Source: Salipiger mucosus DSM 16094 (GTDB taxonomy: Bacteria; Pseudomonadota; Alphaproteobacteria; Rhodobacterales; Rhodobacteraceae). Taken from it: 64,000 bases of DNA. Location of the stretch: assembly GCF_000442255.1 (NCBI RefSeq), contig NZ_KE557279.1, forward strand, positions 1,228-65,227, written 5' to 3'. The translations under genes and the position numbers were made by a program. Under the pieces are notes generated by a model that saw nothing but the letters and a program-made list of their open reading frames with translations, was not told where the DNA came from and made no database searches. This document shows positions 17,382-28,246 of the stretch, piece after piece; position 1 is the first letter of the stretch; each line of letters opens with the position of its first letter.

Positions 17382-18392
17382 TCAGACGGCGGCCAGCTCG
17401 GGCCCCCGGTGGCGGCTTCGGACGGCATGCGCGCCGGTGTGGCGGTGGATCTGCATCCAGATGGCTGCCTCGTCGAATAGCGTCCATTCGCGCCGAAGGC
17501 CCTCGGGGCCGAACTCGGCATGGGTGAAGCCCATGACGTGCAGCGGCGCGCCGGTGGGGCGGCCGAAGGGCCCCCAGCCCTCGTGCCGCCCGGTGAGCGA
17601 CCAGCGTAGCGCGGCGCGGGGCGGCATCAGCCGGTCCTCGGCGCCGATGCGGTGGTGGATCGCGAAGACCCCCGAAGGCAACGCCGCGCGCAGCCCCAGC
17701 CAGAAACGTTCCGCCGCGCCCGGCCCCTGCCCCGCGACGCCGCCCGGGTAGGCCAGCCGCGCGCAGGGGTCGTACTGCGCCGGGATCTCGGAGTGTTCGC
17801 CCGCCATGACCTGCGACAGCAGGGCCGCCAGCGCCTCGCCCCACTGGTTGCTGTTGCCCTGCCCGGTATAGGGGCCGGGCGTGTCGATCTCGGGGCGGAA
17901 GGGCGCGGCCTCGGGGTCGGAGAGCGAGAGCCGGTCACGCGCCCAGTCCGAGACGCGCAGGCCCAGCTGGCGCAGGAGCGCGCCGCTGTCGATCACCGCC
18001 CAGCCGTCGCTGATGCGGTTGTCCTTGGCGTAGAGCTCGGCCATGGCGCGCAGTCGCACGGGACGGCCGGTCGGGGTGCCATAGGGTCCCGCCCCCTCGT
18101 GGACGCCGCGCAGGTGCAGACGCTGCGCGCCCAGGAAGCCGACCGGCGGGGCGCCCGAGGCCAGGATGTCCTCGCTCACCGCGCGGAGCGAGGGCAGCGC
18201 GACGGCAAGCTCGGAAACCTCGGCGCGCAGCGCCTCGGGGCCGTGGTCGATGCCGGCGGCGCGGCGCAGCACGAGGCCGGGATGCCCGAAGCGCCGCAGC
18301 GTGGTGGCGGCGCCGCGCTGGTTCCAGATCGCCTCGGTCGCCGCGCGCAGATAGTCGGGATAGCTCCGGAAGCCGGGCTCGAATCCCCTCAT
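17382..18392 (-). CDS. SnoaL/NTF2-like (ester-cyclase-type) protein, possible two-repeat
   Basis: 336 residues. Two similar halves can be seen: RRFGHPGLVLRRAAG..HEGAGPYGTPTGRPVRLRAMAELYAKDNRISDGWAVID..LLRQLG (about 34-150) and AIHHRIGAEDRLMPPRAALRWSLTGRHEGWGPFGRPTGAPLHVMGFTHAEFG..EWTLFDEAAIWMQIH (about 240-325). Both carry the HEG-x-GPxGxPTG stretch and the W-x-x-x-D ending of SnoaL-like polyketide-cyclase folds. So it looks like an internal duplication of an NTF2-fold domain. The family often occurs in catabolic settings with unknown substrates; no function is assigned. Confidence 0.7.
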   Translation of the reverse strand: MRGFEPGFRSYPDYLRAATEAIWNQRGAATTLRRFGHPGLVLRRAAGIDHGPEALRAEVSELAVALPSLRAVSEDILASGAPPVGFLGAQRLHLRGVHEGAGPYGTPTGRPVRLRAMAELYAKDNRISDGWAVIDSGALLRQLGLRVSDWARDRLSLSDPEAAPFRPEIDTPGPYTGQGNSNQWGEALAALLSQVMAGEHSEIPAQYDPCARLAYPGGVAGQGPGAAERFWLGLRAALPSGVFAIHHRIGAEDRLMPPRAALRWSLTGRHEGWGPFGRPTGAPLHVMGFTHAEFGPEGLRREWTLFDEAAIWMQIHRHTGAHAVRSRHRGPELAAV

Positions 18393-18604
18393 GTCAGGCC
18401 CTCCGCTTTCGGGCAGGCTGCGCGAAAGCGGTTAGCGAAAGGTTGAGAGGCACGGGGACCGATACGCGCATGAGCGAAGGTGCCGCCTTTTCAGCGGCTT
18501 GCCGTCGCGCGCTCAGGTCTTGGGGAAAGAGACGGCCCGCGGGTCGGAGCCGGGCGAAGAGCGCCCGGCAGGCCATTGGCGACAAAGGTGCTTTGCGCTC
18601 GAAC

Positions 18605-19342
18605 TCAGCCGAGAATGCCGGTGATCGCGTCCTCGATCATCGCGAGGTTCGCGGGCTCGGAAAAGCGGTGGTCGGCGCCCTTCACGAAGCTCAGCCGGAC
18701 GTCCGGTCCCTCGATGTGGTCGAGCAGGCGCAGCGCGGTCTCGCGGGTGACGGCCTCGTCCTCGGTGCCCTGCATCAGGCGCACCGGGTAGGGCATCGGC
18801 AGCGGCGACCGCAGCACGAGGTTCTCGCGCCCGTCCTCGATCAGGCGGCGGGTGACGGCGTAGGGATCGCCGTAGGCGGAGGGGAGATAGATCACGCCCT
18901 CCTCCATGACCTTGCGCTTTTCCTCGTCCGAGAAACCGGCCCAGAAGCCGTCCTCGGTGAAATCGGGGGCCGCGGCGATGCCGACGAAGCCCACGACCTG
19001 TTGCAGCCGCCGGGTCAGGATGCAGCCGATCCAGCCGCCCATCGACGACCCGACGAGCAGCACCGGGCCGTCGGTCACATGCTCGATCACCGCCTGCGCG
19101 TCAGCCGCCCAGTCGCCGATGCAGCCGTCCTCGAAGGCGCCGCCCGATTGGCCGTGCCCGGCGTAGTCGAGCCGCAGGAAGGCCCGGCCGCGCGCCTGCG
19201 CCCAGGCCTCGAGGTGCACGGCCTTGGTGCCCTCCATGTCGGACTTGTAGCCCGGCAGGAAGACCACCAGCGGCCCCTCGCCCGGCGTGTGGGCATAGGC
19301 CAGCCGGGCGCGCGGGCCGTCGAGAAACGCGACCCCGGCCAT
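18605..19342 (-). CDS. Alpha/beta hydrolase (ABHD10-like thioesterase/esterase type)
   Basis: 245 residues with an intact catalytic set: nucleophile elbow VGSSMGGWIG (Ser near 102), acid in MQGTEDEAV, and histidine in KGADHRFSEP. LPGYKSDMEGTKA and RLDYAGHGQSGGAFEDG are typical of the ABHD10/short serine-hydrolase group. Its ATG overlaps the stop of the upstream YebC gene (TGATG at 19340-19344), so the two are translationally coupled. Cytoplasmic, with no signal peptide. The substrate is not known. Confidence 0.85.
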   Translation of the reverse strand: MAGVAFLDGPRARLAYAHTPGEGPLVVFLPGYKSDMEGTKAVHLEAWAQARGRAFLRLDYAGHGQSGGAFEDGCIGDWAADAQAVIEHVTDGPVLLVGSSMGGWIGCILTRRLQQVVGFVGIAAAPDFTEDGFWAGFSDEEKRKVMEEGVIYLPSAYGDPYAVTRRLIEDGRENLVLRSPLPMPYPVRLMQGTEDEAVTRETALRLLDHIEGPDVRLSFVKGADHRFSEPANLAMIEDAITGILG

Positions 19343-20082
19343 CAGAGCTGGGCCATGACCTCGTCCGAGGCCTCGAAGTTGGTGGTGACGCGCTGCACGT
19401 CGTCGTCGTCCTCGAGCGCGTCCACCAGCTTCATCAGCGACTGCATGGAGTCGAGGTCGAGCTCGGTGGTCGTCGTGGGCTTCCAGATGAGCTTGGTCGA
19501 CTCGGATTCGCCCAGCTGCTCCTCGAGCGCGTTGGAGACGTCGTTGAGGTCGGTGTCGGCGCAGTAGACGACGTGGCCCTCCTCGGAGCTTTCCACGTCC
19601 TCGGCGCCCGCCTCGATCGCGGCCATCATGACGTCGTCGGCATCGCCCGCGTCGGCGGGATAGACGATCTCGCCCTTGCGCTCGAACATGAAGGCGACCG
19701 AGCCGGTCTCGCCCATGTTTCCGCCGTTCTTGGTGAAGGTCGAGCGCACGTTCGAGGCGGTGCGGTTGCGGTTGTCGGTCATCGCCTCGACCATCACCGC
19801 CACGCCGTTGGGGCCGTAGCCTTCGTAGCGGATTTCCTCGTAGTCCTCGCCGTCACCGCCGGTCGCCTTGGCGATGGCGCGCTGGATGTTGTCCTTGGGC
19901 ATGGACTGGCTCTTGGCTTCCTTGACCGCCAGCCTCAGGCGCGGGTTCTTCTCGGGATCGGGGTCGCCCATCTTGGCGGCGACGGTGATCTCCTTGGAGA
20001 GCTTCGAGAAGATCTTCGCCCGGAGCTTGTCCTGGCGGCCCTTTCGGTGCTGGATGTTTGCCCATTTGGAATGGCCGGCCAT
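19342..20082 (-). CDS. YebC/PmpR family DNA-binding regulator (translation-factor-like)
   Basis: 246 residues starting [18 protein letters not shown], the YebC signature. It continues with [65 protein letters not shown] and [18 protein letters not shown]. YebC proteins are cytosolic. Some repress transcription, and recent work on homologues points to help for ribosomes stalled on proline stretches. Here it sits before an alpha/beta hydrolase in a coupled pair; in many genomes it neighbours ruvC, which is not seen here. A good match over the full length. Confidence 0.95.
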   Translation of the reverse strand: MAGHSKWANIQHRKGRQDKLRAKIFSKLSKEITVAAKMGDPDPEKNPRLRLAVKEAKSQSMPKDNIQRAIAKATGGDGEDYEEIRYEGYGPNGVAVMVEAMTDNRNRTASNVRSTFTKNGGNMGETGSVAFMFERKGEIVYPADAGDADDVMMAAIEAGAEDVESSEEGHVVYCADTDLNDVSNALEEQLGESESTKLIWKPTTTTELDLDSMQSLMKLVDALEDDDDVQRVTTNFEASDEVMAQL

Positions 20083-20194
20083 GGCTGCCTCTTGCCTCGT
20101 CTGTCGGTGAAAGTCTGGAGGTGTCCATAGCCCAGCCCCGGCCCTGCCCGCAAGTCTGCGCGGGCGGGTCCGGGGGCCGCGCGGGGCGCGGGGC

Positions 20195-21949
20195 CTATTC
20201 CCAGCAGCTCACCTTGACGGTCATGGCCGAGGCCGAGGCCGTCAGGTCGGCGGGGTCCATCGCGCCTTCGCCGCGCGTCTCGGAGACCTGCACCCCGGCA
20301 CCGCGCAGGAAATCGAGGATCGGCGCCGCGTTGGCGGCAAAACTCACGTCCTCGGGCAACTGGCGGCCGTCCTGCTCACGCGGGAGGAGCATGCCCAGCA
20401 CCGCGCCGCCCGTGTCGAGCACAGGGCCGCCCGCATCGCCGGGCTCGGAGGCGAGCGCGAGGCGCTTGAGCCCCTCCTCGCCCGAAAGCCCGCGCACGTC
20501 CTCGAGCGAGCCGAAGGTCAGGGTGGGCGCCGGAAGCACGCCGCCGAAGGGGTAGCCGGCGACGGCCACCTCGGACTTGATGCGCGGCGGGTCGGCGCGG
20601 AAACTGGCCACGGCGCGCGGGGCGACGCGATCGGTCGCGCGCAGCACGGCGAGGCCGAGCTCGGCGTCGGTGGCCACGATCTCGGCCTCGTGCACCTCGT
20701 CGAGCGTGACGCGGCCGCAGCTTTCCACGGCAGGTGCCGAGGTCAGCACCGCGCCGCGGTCATCGACGAAGAAGCCCGAGACGCTGGCGATGGGTTCCCG
20801 GATCTGGAGCCCCGAAACGAGGTCGACCGCCTGCCCTGCATCGCTGATCTGCGCCGGGTCGAGCACGCCCGCGACGGGGCGGAAGCTGGCCTGCATTTCC
20901 TGCAGCACGCGCGAGCGGCGCTCCTCGTCCCCGGCGGGCCAGATCAGGGTGAAGCCCTTGATACGGCCCTCGCGCAGGGTGACCTCGGTGTGACTGGCGA
21001 TGCGGGCGTTCTCGCCGGTCAGGGTAAAGCCGTCGCGGCGCCGCTCGCGCGGGCCCTCGAGCGGCACGATCTCGAGCGTCTGCATGATCTCGTAGAGCCC
21101 GCCCAGCGTCTGGCGGTCGCCGGGCTGGCTGATGAGCAGAACGCGCGCGCCAAGGTCGGTGGTCGGCTCGTAGATCGAGAACGGCGCCTCGACGCGATCC
21201 TGCGCGACCACGCCGGTGGGCATCTCGATCTCGATGCCGGCGCGGGTGTCGGTGACCAGCTGCATGTCGAGGCCATCCAGCACGGCGTTGTACTGGTCGA
21301 GCAGCGCGCCGCGCTGCGTCGTGGTCAGCACGCCGGTCGGCTGGAAGCCGTTGGCGCTCTGCCAGTCGGCCATGGCCGCGCGGGTGCCGCGGCCGAAGGC
21401 GCCGTCGATGGCGGCGCCGTAGTGGCCGGCCCACTGCAGGGCGATCTGAAGCTGCTCGCGCTCGGCGCGCGAGAGCTGCCGCTCGTTTCGGCGGGCCTCG
21501 GCCGGGGTCTCCTGGGTGACCTGCGGCTCGGGCTCGGGCTGCGTTTCGGCCTCGCCGGTGGGCTGTTGTTCGGTCTGCGGCGCGGGCACGGTGACGGTAT
21601 CGCCCTCGCCCAGCTCGGCGCCCACGGGCCAGAACTGGCGGCCGTATTCGTCCTCGGCCACGAGGTAGGCGTCGCGCGGCACGCGGCCCTCGCGGCGCAG
21701 GTCGCGCAGCAGCTCGGTGGCGTTCAGCGGCGAATAGGGCCCGAGCGCGATGGCGTACCAGCCTCCGCCCAGCGAGAAGCCGTTCACGTTGGCCAGTCGC
21801 CCGGCGTAGCCGCGCAGGCTCCGTTCTGCGGATGTCAGGCTGGGTTGCGCCTCGATCTGAATATAGACGATGTCGTCGCCGGATTGTGCCAGCGCCGCGC
21901 CGGTCAGGGCCAGCGCCGCGACGCCGGCCAAGAGAAATTTGCGCACCAT
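20195..21949 (-). CDS. Secreted SPOR/peptidoglycan-binding protein with a degenerate trypsin-like domain
   Basis: 584 residues. Signal peptide at 1-21 ([21 protein letters not shown]); a SPOR-like domain about 25-110; a Glu/Pro/Gln-rich linker about 120-150; a PG_binding_1 domain about 160-215 ([31 protein letters not shown]); then, near the C-terminus, a trypsin-like S1C fold. All three catalytic positions look lost. The usual NAHV is SAPAV, DLALL is ELGLAVL, and GDSGGP is GDAGGP (confirmed on the DNA near 20430-20445). It is therefore probably a periplasmic cell-wall-associated pseudoprotease. The start at 21949 is set by the signal peptide. Confidence 0.75.
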   Translation of the reverse strand: MVRKFLLAGVAALALTGAALAQSGDDIVYIQIEAQPSLTSAERSLRGYAGRLANVNGFSLGGGWYAIALGPYSPLNATELLRDLRREGRVPRDAYLVAEDEYGRQFWPVGAELGEGDTVTVPAPQTEQQPTGEAETQPEPEPQVTQETPAEARRNERQLSRAEREQLQIALQWAGHYGAAIDGAFGRGTRAAMADWQSANGFQPTGVLTTTQRGALLDQYNAVLDGLDMQLVTDTRAGIEIEMPTGVVAQDRVEAPFSIYEPTTDLGARVLLISQPGDRQTLGGLYEIMQTLEIVPLEGPRERRRDGFTLTGENARIASHTEVTLREGRIKGFTLIWPAGDEERRSRVLQEMQASFRPVAGVLDPAQISDAGQAVDLVSGLQIREPIASVSGFFVDDRGAVLTSAPAVESCGRVTLDEVHEAEIVATDAELGLAVLRATDRVAPRAVASFRADPPRIKSEVAVAGYPFGGVLPAPTLTFGSLEDVRGLSGEEGLKRLALASEPGDAGGPVLDTGGAVLGMLLPREQDGRQLPEDVSFAANAAPILDFLRGAGVQVSETRGEGAMDPADLTASASAMTVKVSCWE

Positions 21950-22116
21950 ACCTGTCCTTGCCTTGCGGGCCTCGTGTCCGCCGGGCTTTTGCGCCCGGTC
22001 CGCCTGATGTTCTAGCATGCGACCGCCGCCGGTCACGCCAAAATTGCCGTGAGGCGCGATTGACCCCCGTGGCTGTGGCGCATAATCAAGCCTCGATCGT
22101 CACACGGGGCTCTCGC

Positions 22117-23046
22117 ATGACCGAACACCGCAGCAAACCGCGCAGTTTCCAGGAGATCATCCTGCGGCTTCAGACCTACTGGGCCGGCAAGGGGTGCGCC
22201 GTGCTGCAGCCCTACGACATGGAAGTGGGGGCCGGGACCTTCCACCCCGCGACCACGCTGCGCGCGCTGGGATCGAAGCCCTGGGCCGCGGCCTACGTCC
22301 AGCCCTCGCGCCGGCCGACCGACGGGCGCTACGGCGAGAACCCCAACCGGCTGCAGCACTACTACCAGTTCCAGGTGCTCATCAAACCCTCGCCGCCGGA
22401 CCTGCAGGCGCTCTACCTGGGCTCGCTCGAGGCCATCGGCATCGACATGGCCATGCACGACGTGCGCTTCGTCGAGGACGACTGGGAAAGCCCGACGCTG
22501 GGCGCCTGGGGGCTGGGCTGGGAGGTCTGGTGCGACGGCATGGAAGTGTCGCAGTTCACCTACTTCCAGCAGGTCGGCGGGCACGACTGCAACCCGGTCT
22601 CGGGCGAGCTGACCTACGGCCTCGAGCGGCTGGCGATGTACGTTCTGGGCATCGACCACGTGATGGAGATGCCGTTCAACGATCCGGGCAGCCCGCAGCC
22701 GCTGACCTACGGCGAGGTCTTCCGCCAGACCGAGGAAGAGTATTCGCGCTTCAACTTCGACATGGCGAACACCGAGGTCCTGCTGCGCCACTTCGAGGAG
22801 GCCGAGGCCGAATGCGCCGCGATCCTCGATGCGCCCGAGATCGACGCCAAGACCGGCCGCCGCATCGTCATGGCGCATCCCGCCTACGACCAGTGCATCA
22901 AGGCCAGCCACATCTTCAACCTGCTGGACGCGCGCGGCGTGATCTCGGTCACGGAGCGGCAGGCCTACATCGGCCGCGTCCGCGCGCTGGCCAAGCGCTG
23001 CGCCGACGCCTTCGTGCAGACCGAGGCCGGGGGCGGCGCCGTCTGA
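22117..23046 (+). CDS. glyQ: Glycyl-tRNA synthetase alpha subunit
   Basis: 309 residues with near-universal GlyQ features: [67 protein letters not shown] and [20 protein letters not shown]. The alpha subunit holds the class II active site and works as an alpha2beta2 tetramer with GlyS. ATG at 22117 is the canonical start. It overlaps the next gene by one base (TGATG). glyS is not found anywhere in this window, although the small gene at 23746 is of the kind usually lying between glyQ and glyS in related bacteria. Confidence 0.96.
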   Translation: MTEHRSKPRSFQEIILRLQTYWAGKGCAVLQPYDMEVGAGTFHPATTLRALGSKPWAAAYVQPSRRPTDGRYGENPNRLQHYYQFQVLIKPSPPDLQALYLGSLEAIGIDMAMHDVRFVEDDWESPTLGAWGLGWEVWCDGMEVSQFTYFQQVGGHDCNPVSGELTYGLERLAMYVLGIDHVMEMPFNDPGSPQPLTYGEVFRQTEEEYSRFNFDMANTEVLLRHFEEAEAECAAILDAPEIDAKTGRRIVMAHPAYDQCIKASHIFNLLDARGVISVTERQAYIGRVRALAKRCADAFVQTEAGGGAV

Positions 23047-23741
23047 TGGCAAGGCGCGACACGCCCCTCCGCCGGCTGAAATACCGCCTGCTGTCGCGCC
23101 TACCCGGCCAGGCCGGGCTGAACTACGCCCGCAAGCTTCGCAAGCTCGACGCGCCCCGGGCCGAGGCGCAGATGCGCGCCGCGCTCGAGGCCTCCGCGGG
23201 CGGGATCTGCATCGACCTTGGCGCCAACATGGGCGTTCACAGCCGCACGATGGCGGCGCGGGCCGGCAAGGTCTACGCCTTCGAGCCCGACCCCTGGACC
23301 GCCGCCCGCCTGCGCGAGAACCTGTCGGACCTGCCGAACGTGGAAGTCATCGAAGCGGCCGCCGGCCCCGAGGCGGGCACGGTGCACCTTTACCGCACGC
23401 CGGATTTCGACAGCGACCGCGAGACGCAGTCGCAGTCCTCCTCGCTGCTGGCCGAGAAGCGCAACATCGACAGGGAACACGCGATCGACGTCGAGATGGT
23501 GGATTTCCCCGCCTTCCTGGAAGGGCTGGAGGGCGAGATCTCCGTCATCAAGATGGATATCGAGGGCGCGGAGGTGGCGCTGATGGAAGCGCTGCTCGAC
23601 CACCCCGTTCTGGAGCGCATCGGCCATATCTTCGTCGAGACGCATGAAAGCCGCATCCCCGAACTGGCCCCCCGCACCGAGGCGTTGCGCGCCCGCGCGC
23701 GCGGCCTGAGCCGTCCCGTCATCAACCTGGACTGGAAGTGA
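23046..23741 (+). CDS. FkbM-family SAM-dependent methyltransferase
   Basis: 231 residues. The SAM-binding motif is GICIDLGANMGVHSRTMA (about 52-69), followed by VYAFEPDPWTAARLRENL and, further on, the FkbM signature VIKMDIEGAEVALMEALLDH (about 174-193). FkbM enzymes methylate hydroxyls of sugars or small molecules. The ATG shares its A with the glyQ stop codon, so it is coupled to glyQ, an unusual partner whose logic is not clear. No other glycan-modifying genes are near. Substrate unknown. Confidence 0.88.
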   Translation: MARRDTPLRRLKYRLLSRLPGQAGLNYARKLRKLDAPRAEAQMRAALEASAGGICIDLGANMGVHSRTMAARAGKVYAFEPDPWTAARLRENLSDLPNVEVIEAAAGPEAGTVHLYRTPDFDSDRETQSQSSSLLAEKRNIDREHAIDVEMVDFPAFLEGLEGEISVIKMDIEGAEVALMEALLDHPVLERIGHIFVETHESRIPELAPRTEALRARARGLSRPVINLDWK

Positions 23742-23745
23742 TCCG

Positions 23746-24264
23746 ATGAGCGGCAAGATCCTGGCCATCGCCATCGTTGCCGTCGCGCTGATCTTCGGCG
23801 CGGTGGTCTACTACGCGCAGGTCTACTACTATTACACCGAGGTGCCGGCGGCAGAAGCGCAGGTCGTGCTGACGCCCGAGGACGGCGGCGCGCCGCGGCC
23901 CATCGAGTTTTCCGACTACCAGGGCATCGACGCGACCTCCTCGCCCATCCGCTACCGCGCCTGCTTCAGCACGCCCGAACGTCCCGAGACGCTGAACGGC
24001 CGCTTCGAGCGCTACGAGGGCGCGGAGCCGCGCAACGCGCCCTTCTGGTTCGGCTGCTTCGACGCCGAGGCCATCGGCGAGGCCATCGCGGCCGGAGAGG
24101 CCGTGGTCTATACCGCCCGCCGCAACTTCGAGTTCGGCATCGACCGCGTGGTCGCCGTCACCCGCGACGGACGGGGCTACGTCTGGCAGGAGGTCAACGA
24201 CTGCGGCGACAAGGCCTACGACGGCACGCCGCTGGGCGATCACTGCCCGCCGCGCGACCAGTAG
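23746..24264 (+). CDS. Small membrane-anchored protein (DUF6446-like)
   Basis: 172 residues. A single N-terminal transmembrane segment (about 4-24, KILAIAIVAVALIFGAVVYYAQVYYYYTEV) is followed by a periplasmic domain with cysteines in YRACFST, FGCFD, NDCGD and DHCPP, likely two disulfides. Proteins of this type are regularly found next to glyQ in Rhodobacteraceae, as I recall; no function is established. It starts 5 bases after the methyltransferase stop, in the same operon as glyQ. Confidence 0.7.
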   Translation: MSGKILAIAIVAVALIFGAVVYYAQVYYYYTEVPAAEAQVVLTPEDGGAPRPIEFSDYQGIDATSSPIRYRACFSTPERPETLNGRFERYEGAEPRNAPFWFGCFDAEAIGEAIAAGEAVVYTARRNFEFGIDRVVAVTRDGRGYVWQEVNDCGDKAYDGTPLGDHCPPRDQ

Positions 24265-24292
24265 CCGCCCTGCCCTTCGGCGGCATCCGCCG

Positions 24293-25192
24293 TCAGGCCA
24301 GCCCGTTATCCGACAGGAACCTGCGCAGCGTGCCCTGCTGCGCCTCGGTCAGCGGCCATGCCGAGGGCGGGCGCGTCGGACCGCAGTCCTGCCCCAGCGC
24401 ATGAAGCGCGGCCTTCACGCCGGTGACGTTGGTGCCGTTGAGCTCCTCCGCGCGGATCTCCTCGAAGGGGCGCATCTCGGCGATGAGCGCGTTGGCGCGG
24501 GCGAAGTCGCCCTTGGCCAGCGCGCCGTGGATCGCCATGGAGCGCTCCGGCCAGACGTTGATCAGCCCCGAGGTGAAGCCCCGCGCGCCGACCGCGTAGA
24601 GCGGCGGCGCCCAGACCTCGGCCAGCCCGGCGACCCAGACGATCGAAGGATCGCAGGCCTCGATCGCCGCGGCGAGCTTCAGCGGGTTGGGCGTGGCCCA
24701 TTTCACGCCCTTCACACCGGGGATGTCGCAGAGCGCCTTGATCCCCGCCGTGCCGATGGCGTCGTTGCGCAGGTAGAGCATGATCGGCAGGCCGCCGCCC
24801 GCCTCGCTGACCGCCTCGACGTAGTCGACCGTGCCGCGCGGCGACACGAAGGGATCGGGCGGTTGGTGGATCATCAGCGCCGTGGCCCCCGCCTCGGCCG
24901 AGGCGCGGGCGAGCGTGCAGGCGTCGCGGATGCCGCGGCCCACGCCCGCGAGCAGCGGGGCCCGGCCGTCGACCAGCCCCGCGACCTCGCGCACCATGGT
25001 GCAGGCCTCGTCGGTGGTCAGCGCGTAGAACTCGCCGGTGTTGCTGTTGACCACCGGCATGTGCATGCCGGCGCCGAGCGCGCGGTCGAGGATCGGTGCC
25101 AGCTTGGCGGGCGCGATCTCGCCCGCCTCGTCGTAGGGCGTGACGAGGATGCCCGAGATGCCCGTGAGCGCGGTATCGAGGTCGAGAGCCAT
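24293..25192 (-). CDS. Dihydrodipicolinate-synthase-family lyase (2-keto-3-deoxy sugar acid type)
   Basis: 299 residues of the class I aldolase DapA/NAL family. The Schiff-base lysine is expected in GVKGVKWATPNPLKL (about 158-160). ILVTPYDEAGEI, NSNTGEFYALTTDE and PIMLYLRND occupy the usual active-site places, with YLRN replacing the YNxP of true DapA. It starts 11 bases after a sugar-acid dehydratase in the same operon, so it most likely cleaves or dehydrates the 2-keto-3-deoxy acid made by that enzyme rather than acting in lysine synthesis. Possible products are pyruvate plus an aldehyde, or alpha-ketoglutarate semialdehyde; the sequence alone does not say which. Confidence 0.82.
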   Translation of the reverse strand: MALDLDTALTGISGILVTPYDEAGEIAPAKLAPILDRALGAGMHMPVVNSNTGEFYALTTDEACTMVREVAGLVDGRAPLLAGVGRGIRDACTLARASAEAGATALMIHQPPDPFVSPRGTVDYVEAVSEAGGGLPIMLYLRNDAIGTAGIKALCDIPGVKGVKWATPNPLKLAAAIEACDPSIVWVAGLAEVWAPPLYAVGARGFTSGLINVWPERSMAIHGALAKGDFARANALIAEMRPFEEIRAEELNGTNVTGVKAALHALGQDCGPTRPPSAWPLTEAQQGTLRRFLSDNGLA

Positions 25193-25203
25193 GAAGCCTC
25201 CGT

Positions 25204-26946
<1,743 letters not shown>

Positions 26947-26970
26947 GGAGACCTCCCTATTCTGAGGCTT

Positions 26971-26984
26971 TGTATGCGCTTACA
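26971..26984. promoter_or_regulatory. LacI-family operator-like palindrome O1
   Basis: TGTATGCGCTTACA, a 14-base palindrome with one mismatched pair and the central CG step usual for LacI/GalR operators. It lies 25 bases upstream of the dehydratase ATG (26946), placed to block its promoter or transcription start. Confidence 0.7.
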
Positions 26985-27078
26985 TGACAAGCTGTCAACG
27001 CGGCCTGATGGAGAGCAAGACTGCATTCGAACGCGGCGGATTGCGCACCGGGACGTTGCCGCGTAACATGGCGCGCAA

Positions 27079-27092
27079 TGTATGCGCTTTCA
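27079..27092. promoter_or_regulatory. LacI-family operator-like site O2
   Basis: TGTATGCGCTTTCA, identical to O1 in 13 of 14 positions. It is 75 bases upstream of the regulator's ATG and 108 bases (centre to centre) from O1, close to a whole number of helical turns, so both genes could be controlled by one looped repressor tetramer. Confidence 0.65.
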
Positions 27093-27166
27093 GAACAAGC
27101 TCGAGGAACGGCCCGTCGAGGACACCGGGACCCGCGCCCTTGCGGCGCGTTGCGGGGAACGACATC

Positions 27167-28213
27167 ATGGCGCGGATGAGCGCGAAGACCGGAAGCAGCG
27201 ACGCCCCCGGTGGGCGGGGCGGCAGGAGCGTCACGATGGCCGCGGTCGGGCGGCTGGCCGGGGTCAGCCAGGTGACGGTGTCCCGCGCGCTGAGCGATCC
27301 GTCGAAGGTCTCGCCAGAGACGCTGGCCCGCATCCGCGAGGCGATCGAGGTCACCGGCTTCGTGCCCAATGCCATCGCGGGCGCCCTCGCCTCGCGGCGC
27401 TCGATGCTGGTGACCGCGCTGGTGCCCTCGATCACGAACATCGTCTACGCGACCATGGTCAAGGCCTTCAGCAACCGCATGCGCGAACACGGCTACCAGT
27501 TCCTGTTGTCGGAAACGGGCTTCGATCCCGAGGAGGAGGAACGGATCATCGCGACCGTGCTCTCGCGTCGGCCGGACGCGATGCTGCTGACCGGCATCCA
27601 CCACACCGCGCAGGCGCGCAAGATGCTGCTCGGCGCCGATATCCCGGTCGTCGAGGTCTGGGACATCACCGACTCGCCCGTCGATCTCTGCGTCGGCTTC
27701 TCGCATGCCGAAACGGGCCGCGCGGTGGCCGAATACGCCGTCGCGAAGGGTCACCGCCGCGCCGGAACGGTCACGGCCGGGGACGCCCGCGCGCTGCGGC
27801 GCAAGGAGGCCTTCTCGCGCCGTTTCACCGAGCTTGGCGGCACGGTGCTGGCCGAGATCGACCACGACGGACCGGCCACGCTCGCCCGCGGGCGCGAGGG
27901 GCTGGCCCGGCTGATCGACATGGCGGGGTTCGCGGGCGGCTTCGTGCACTGCAGCTCGGACGTGCTGGCCCACGGCGTGGTGATCGAGGCCCACGCGCGC
28001 GGGATCGACGTGCCCGGCACGGTGGCCGTGTCGGGCTTCGGCGACCAGGATTTCGCCGCGCAGATCGAGCCGCCCATCACGACCGTGCGCGTCGACCGCG
28101 ACGTTCTGGGGCGCAGCGCGGCCGAGGCCGTGCTGGCCCGGATCGGGAAACGCCCCGATGTGCCGACCGTCACGGACGTGGGCTTCGAGATCATCACGCG
28201 CGGCACCGCCTGA
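27167..28213 (+). CDS. LacI/GalR-family transcriptional regulator
   Basis: 348 residues. The N-terminal HTH is at about 17-40 (VTMAAVGRLAGVSQVTVSRALSDPSKVSPETLARI), followed by the hinge-like region and a periplasmic-binding-protein-like sensor (ALVPSITNIVYATMVKAF through VSGFGDQDFAAQIEPPITTVRVDRD). It resembles GntR/IdnR-type regulators of gluconate-like sugar acids, which fits the divergent dehydratase/aldolase operon; a 2-keto-3-deoxy acid or aldonate is a plausible inducer. ATG at 27167 is preferred because GGGGAACGAC precedes it; 27176 is also possible. Two operators lie between the genes. Confidence 0.9.
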   Translation: MARMSAKTGSSDAPGGRGGRSVTMAAVGRLAGVSQVTVSRALSDPSKVSPETLARIREAIEVTGFVPNAIAGALASRRSMLVTALVPSITNIVYATMVKAFSNRMREHGYQFLLSETGFDPEEEERIIATVLSRRPDAMLLTGIHHTAQARKMLLGADIPVVEVWDITDSPVDLCVGFSHAETGRAVAEYAVAKGHRRAGTVTAGDARALRRKEAFSRRFTELGGTVLAEIDHDGPATLARGREGLARLIDMAGFAGGFVHCSSDVLAHGVVIEAHARGIDVPGTVAVSGFGDQDFAAQIEPPITTVRVDRDVLGRSAAEAVLARIGKRPDVPTVTDVGFEIITRGTA

Positions 28214-28246
28214 GCGCGGATCGCCGGGCGGCGGGCCCCGTGCCGG

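Noticed and set aside
18394-18585. A 63-codon minus-strand frame between the SnoaL-like and hydrolase genes
   Set aside because: No ribosome-binding site and Arg/Ala-rich composition without structure; treated as spacer.
24293-25192. Calling the DapA-family gene a lysine-pathway dihydrodipicolinate synthase
   Set aside because: It lacks the usual tyrosine motif, and its operon partner is a sugar-acid dehydratase under a LacI regulator.
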